A stretch of DNA of 17,052 bases from Pseudomonadota bacterium (GTDB lineage Bacteria; Pseudomonadota; Gammaproteobacteria; Xanthomonadales; Xanthomonadaceae), in contig JAFAEU010000325.1 of assembly GCA_023423855.1 (NCBI GenBank), forward strand, positions 1 to 17,052, read 5' to 3'. Shown here in pieces: positions 15,494 to 17,052 of this stretch (position 1 is the first letter of the stretch; the number at the start of each line of letters is the position of its first letter). A program made the translations under genes and the position numbers. The notes under the pieces were generated by a model. It did no database searches. It worked only from the letters and a program-made list of their open reading frames with translations, and was not told the origin of the DNA.

Positions 15494-16666
15494 TCAGCCG
15501 CGCGCGTCCAGTGCCGCGACCGCGGGCAGGGTCTTGCCTTCGAGGAATTCGAGGAAGGCGCCGCCGCCGGTGGAGATGTAGGACACGTCGCCGGCGATGC
15601 CGTACTTGTCGACGGCCGCGAGGGTGTCGCCGCCGCCGGCGATCGAGAACGCCTTCGAGGCGGCGATCGCGCGCGCCAGGGTTTCGGTGCCCTTGCCGAA
15701 GGCGTCGAACTCGAACACGCCGACCGGGCCGTTCCAGACCACGGTGCCGGCGCCGGCGATCATGCCGGCATAGCGCGCGGCGGTGTCGGGGCCGATGTCG
15801 AGGATCAGGTCGTCTTCGGCGACGTCGCCGACCGCCTTCACCGTGGCTTCCGCGTCCGGGTGGAACTGCTTCGCCACCACCACGTCGGTCGGCACGGGAA
15901 TGTCCGCGCCGCGCGCCTTCGCGTCGGCCATGATCTTGCGCGCGGTGTCGACCAGGTCGGCCTCGTGTAGCGACTTGCCCACGGCCAGGCCCTGCGCGGC
16001 GATGAAGGTGTTGGCGATGCCGCCGCCGACGATCAGCTGGTCCACCTTCCCGACCAGGTTCGACAGCAGTTCGAGCTTGGTCGAGACCTTGCTGCCGGCC
16101 ACGATCGCCAGCAGCGGCCGCGCCGGGTTGTCGAGCGCCTTGGCCAGCGCGTCGAGTTCGGCCATCAGCAGCGGGCCGCCCGCGGCCTGCTTCGCGAAGC
16201 GGATGACGCCGTGCGTGGACGCCTGCGCACGATGCGCGGTGCCGAACGCGTCCATGACGAACACGTCGCACAGCGTGGCGTACTTCCTGGCGAGTTCCTC
16301 GCTGTCCTTGCCCTCGCCGACGTTCATCCGGCAGTTCTCCAGCAGCACGACCTGCCCGGGCGCGACGTCGACGCCGTCGACCCAGTCGCGCAGCAGCGGC
16401 ACGTCGACGCCGAGCAGTTCGCCCAGCCGCTTCGCCACCGGCGCCAGCGAGTCCTCCTCGCTCCACTGCCCTTCCTTCGGCCGGCCCAGGTGCGAGGTCA
16501 CCATCACCGCCGCCCCTTTTTCCAGCGCCAGCTTCAGCGTCGGGATCGACGCGGTGATGCGCTGCTCGGAGGTGATCTGGCCGTTGTCGATCGGGACGTT
16601 GAGGTCTTGCCGGATCAGCACGCGTTTGCCGGAAAGATCGAGGTCGGTCATGCGGAGGATGGTCAT
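15494..16666 (-). CDS. pgk: Phosphoglycerate kinase
   Basis: It interconverts 1,3-bisphosphoglycerate and ADP with 3-phosphoglycerate and ATP in glycolysis and gluconeogenesis; it is a cytoplasmic monomer. From the ATG at 16666 it has 390 residues, the usual length. N-domain substrate-binding motifs are [12 protein letters not shown] (14-25), [10 protein letters not shown] (57-66) and [15 protein letters not shown] (139-153). C-domain nucleotide motifs are [12 protein letters not shown] (190-201), [12 protein letters not shown] (309-320), GGGDTLAAV (344-352) and [17 protein letters not shown] (365-381). The frame is open to 16741, but those 25 residues do not fit the family and would begin upstream of the predicted transcription start, so I reject them. 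There is no Shine-Dalgarno before ATG 16666. An internal ATG at 16651 is a lesser alternative. Confidence 0.97.
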   Translation of the reverse strand: MTILRMTDLDLSGKRVLIRQDLNVPIDNGQITSEQRITASIPTLKLALEKGAAVMVTSHLGRPKEGQWSEEDSLAPVAKRLGELLGVDVPLLRDWVDGVDVAPGQVVLLENCRMNVGEGKDSEELARKYATLCDVFVMDAFGTAHRAQASTHGVIRFAKQAAGGPLLMAELDALAKALDNPARPLLAIVAGSKVSTKLELLSNLVGKVDQLIVGGGIANTFIAAQGLAVGKSLHEADLVDTARKIMADAKARGADIPVPTDVVVAKQFHPDAEATVKAVGDVAEDDLILDIGPDTAARYAGMIAGAGTVVWNGPVGVFEFDAFGKGTETLARAIAASKAFSIAGGGDTLAAVDKYGIAGDVSYISTGGGAFLEFLEGKTLPAVAALDARG

Positions 16667-16696
16667 CGGCGCGTCGTCGTTGTGGAGTTCGCGCCT

Positions 16697-16725
16697 ATTG
16701 TCGACGGCGTGCATCCGGCAGGCAA
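16697..16725 (-). promoter_or_regulatory. Candidate sigma-70 promoter for pgk
   Basis: The minus strand has TTGCCT (16720-16725) and GACAAT (16697-16702) with an optimal 17-base spacer, each matching the consensus at 4 of 6 bases. Transcription would begin near 16690, leaving a leader of about 24 bases before the ATG at 16666. The -35 lies 28 bases past the stop of the upstream gene, so pgk appears to have its own promoter. Confidence 0.45.
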
Positions 16726-16753
16726 ACGTTGCACCTGCCACGATCCGCCGCGA

Positions 16754-17052
16754 TCAGCTCCGCGGCTTGCGCAACAGGCTCATCGCGAAGCCCGCCACCA
16801 GCAGCGCGCCGGCCACCAGCAGGGCCCACAGCAGCCACGAACGCCAGTCGCGCTGCGCCGGCGCCGGCTGCAGCGCCTGTTCGCCGGCCAGCGGCTGCAT
16901 CGTCCCCGGCGTCGCCACGCCCGGCCGCCAGCCGGGACCGCGTGCGCGGCGAATTTCGTCGAGCGACTGCGCCACCGGTGCATCGACGCGCCCGGCACGC
17001 GCGCTGCCGGCGACGAGGCGGTACGGCGACGCGCCCTGCGCGACGAACACCA
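16754..17052 (-). CDS. DUF3999-like membrane-anchored protein, C-terminal fragment
   Basis: Only the last 98 or so residues lie in the window; the gene continues past 17052 and no start is visible. The fragment has a Pro/Ala/Arg-rich segment (RRARGPGWRPG), then one strongly hydrophobic helix (WRSWLLWALLVAGALLVAGF) and a short basic tail (SLLRKPRS), so the protein ends with a C-terminal membrane anchor and a cytoplasmic tail. This ending resembles DUF3999 proteins, which often pair with DUF2339 membrane proteins; that assignment is from memory of the family and is tentative. It lies 87 bases upstream of pgk on the same strand, with no visible terminator. Confidence 0.6.
   Translation of the reverse strand, partial: VFVAQGASPYRLVAGSARAGRVDAPVAQSLDEIRRARGPGWRPGVATPGTMQPLAGEQALQPAPAQRDWRSWLLWALLVAGALLVAGFAMSLLRKPRS

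Noticed and set aside
11117..15933. Two plus-strand open frames of 817 and 869 codons (11117-13570 and 13324-15933)
   Set aside because: Both are antisense shadows of the Sel1 and DUF3857 genes. They overlap each other and are compositionally biased.
16667..16741. N-terminal extension of PGK to 16741
   Set aside because: It overlaps the candidate promoter and adds 25 residues not found in PGK proteins.
1..17052. CRISPR arrays, tRNA or rRNA genes, insertion sequences, prophage or defence genes
   Set aside because: No regularly spaced repeats, no tRNA-like folds, no transposase or integrase, and no nuclease or toxin-antitoxin motifs were found on either strand.

Overview
The window looks like chromosomal DNA from a high-GC gammaproteobacterium, most likely Xanthomonadaceae (Lysobacter, Luteimonas or a relative). 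This rests on the strong G/C bias at third codon positions, on the character of the PGK, class I aldolase and pyruvate kinase proteins, and on short palindromic repeats at gene ends. Genus is inference; no search was run. The content is mostly core metabolism and housekeeping. I see no phage, insertion sequence, CRISPR array, tRNA or rRNA. All genes but one run on the minus strand.

Right to left, which is the direction of transcription: the C-terminal end of a DUF3999-like membrane protein (cut by the window edge); phosphoglycerate kinase (pgk) with a visible promoter; a two-gene unit of exported proteins (a DUF3857/transglutaminase-like protein overlapping by 4 bp a Sel1/TPR-repeat protein); one plus-strand GNAT acetyltransferase; pyruvate kinase (pyk); and class I fructose-bisphosphate aldolase. 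Three glycolytic genes thus lie on one strand, with the exported pair and the acetyltransferase between pgk and pyk. The aldolase reading frame is broken by a one-base deletion near 7968/7969; both halves are otherwise well conserved.

The left half holds an RND efflux operon (periplasmic adaptor, then HAE-1-type inner-membrane pump, overlapping by 4 bp) with no outer-membrane channel or regulator beside it. After that come a RimJ/RimL-like acetyltransferase, an AGCS-family alanine/glycine:cation symporter and a SpoU/TrmH-family RNA methyltransferase.

No gap between genes exceeds 300 bases. The larger gaps hold four palindromic or inverted-repeat elements of apparently different families: 1-83, 2551-2642, 3205-3314 and 8886-8913. 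The one at 2551-2642 abuts the stop codon of one gene and may supply the -35 box of the next. Nothing here amounts to a clearly new system. The items most worth checking are the aldolase frameshift, the exported DUF3857/Sel1 pair and the promoter-bearing inverted repeat.
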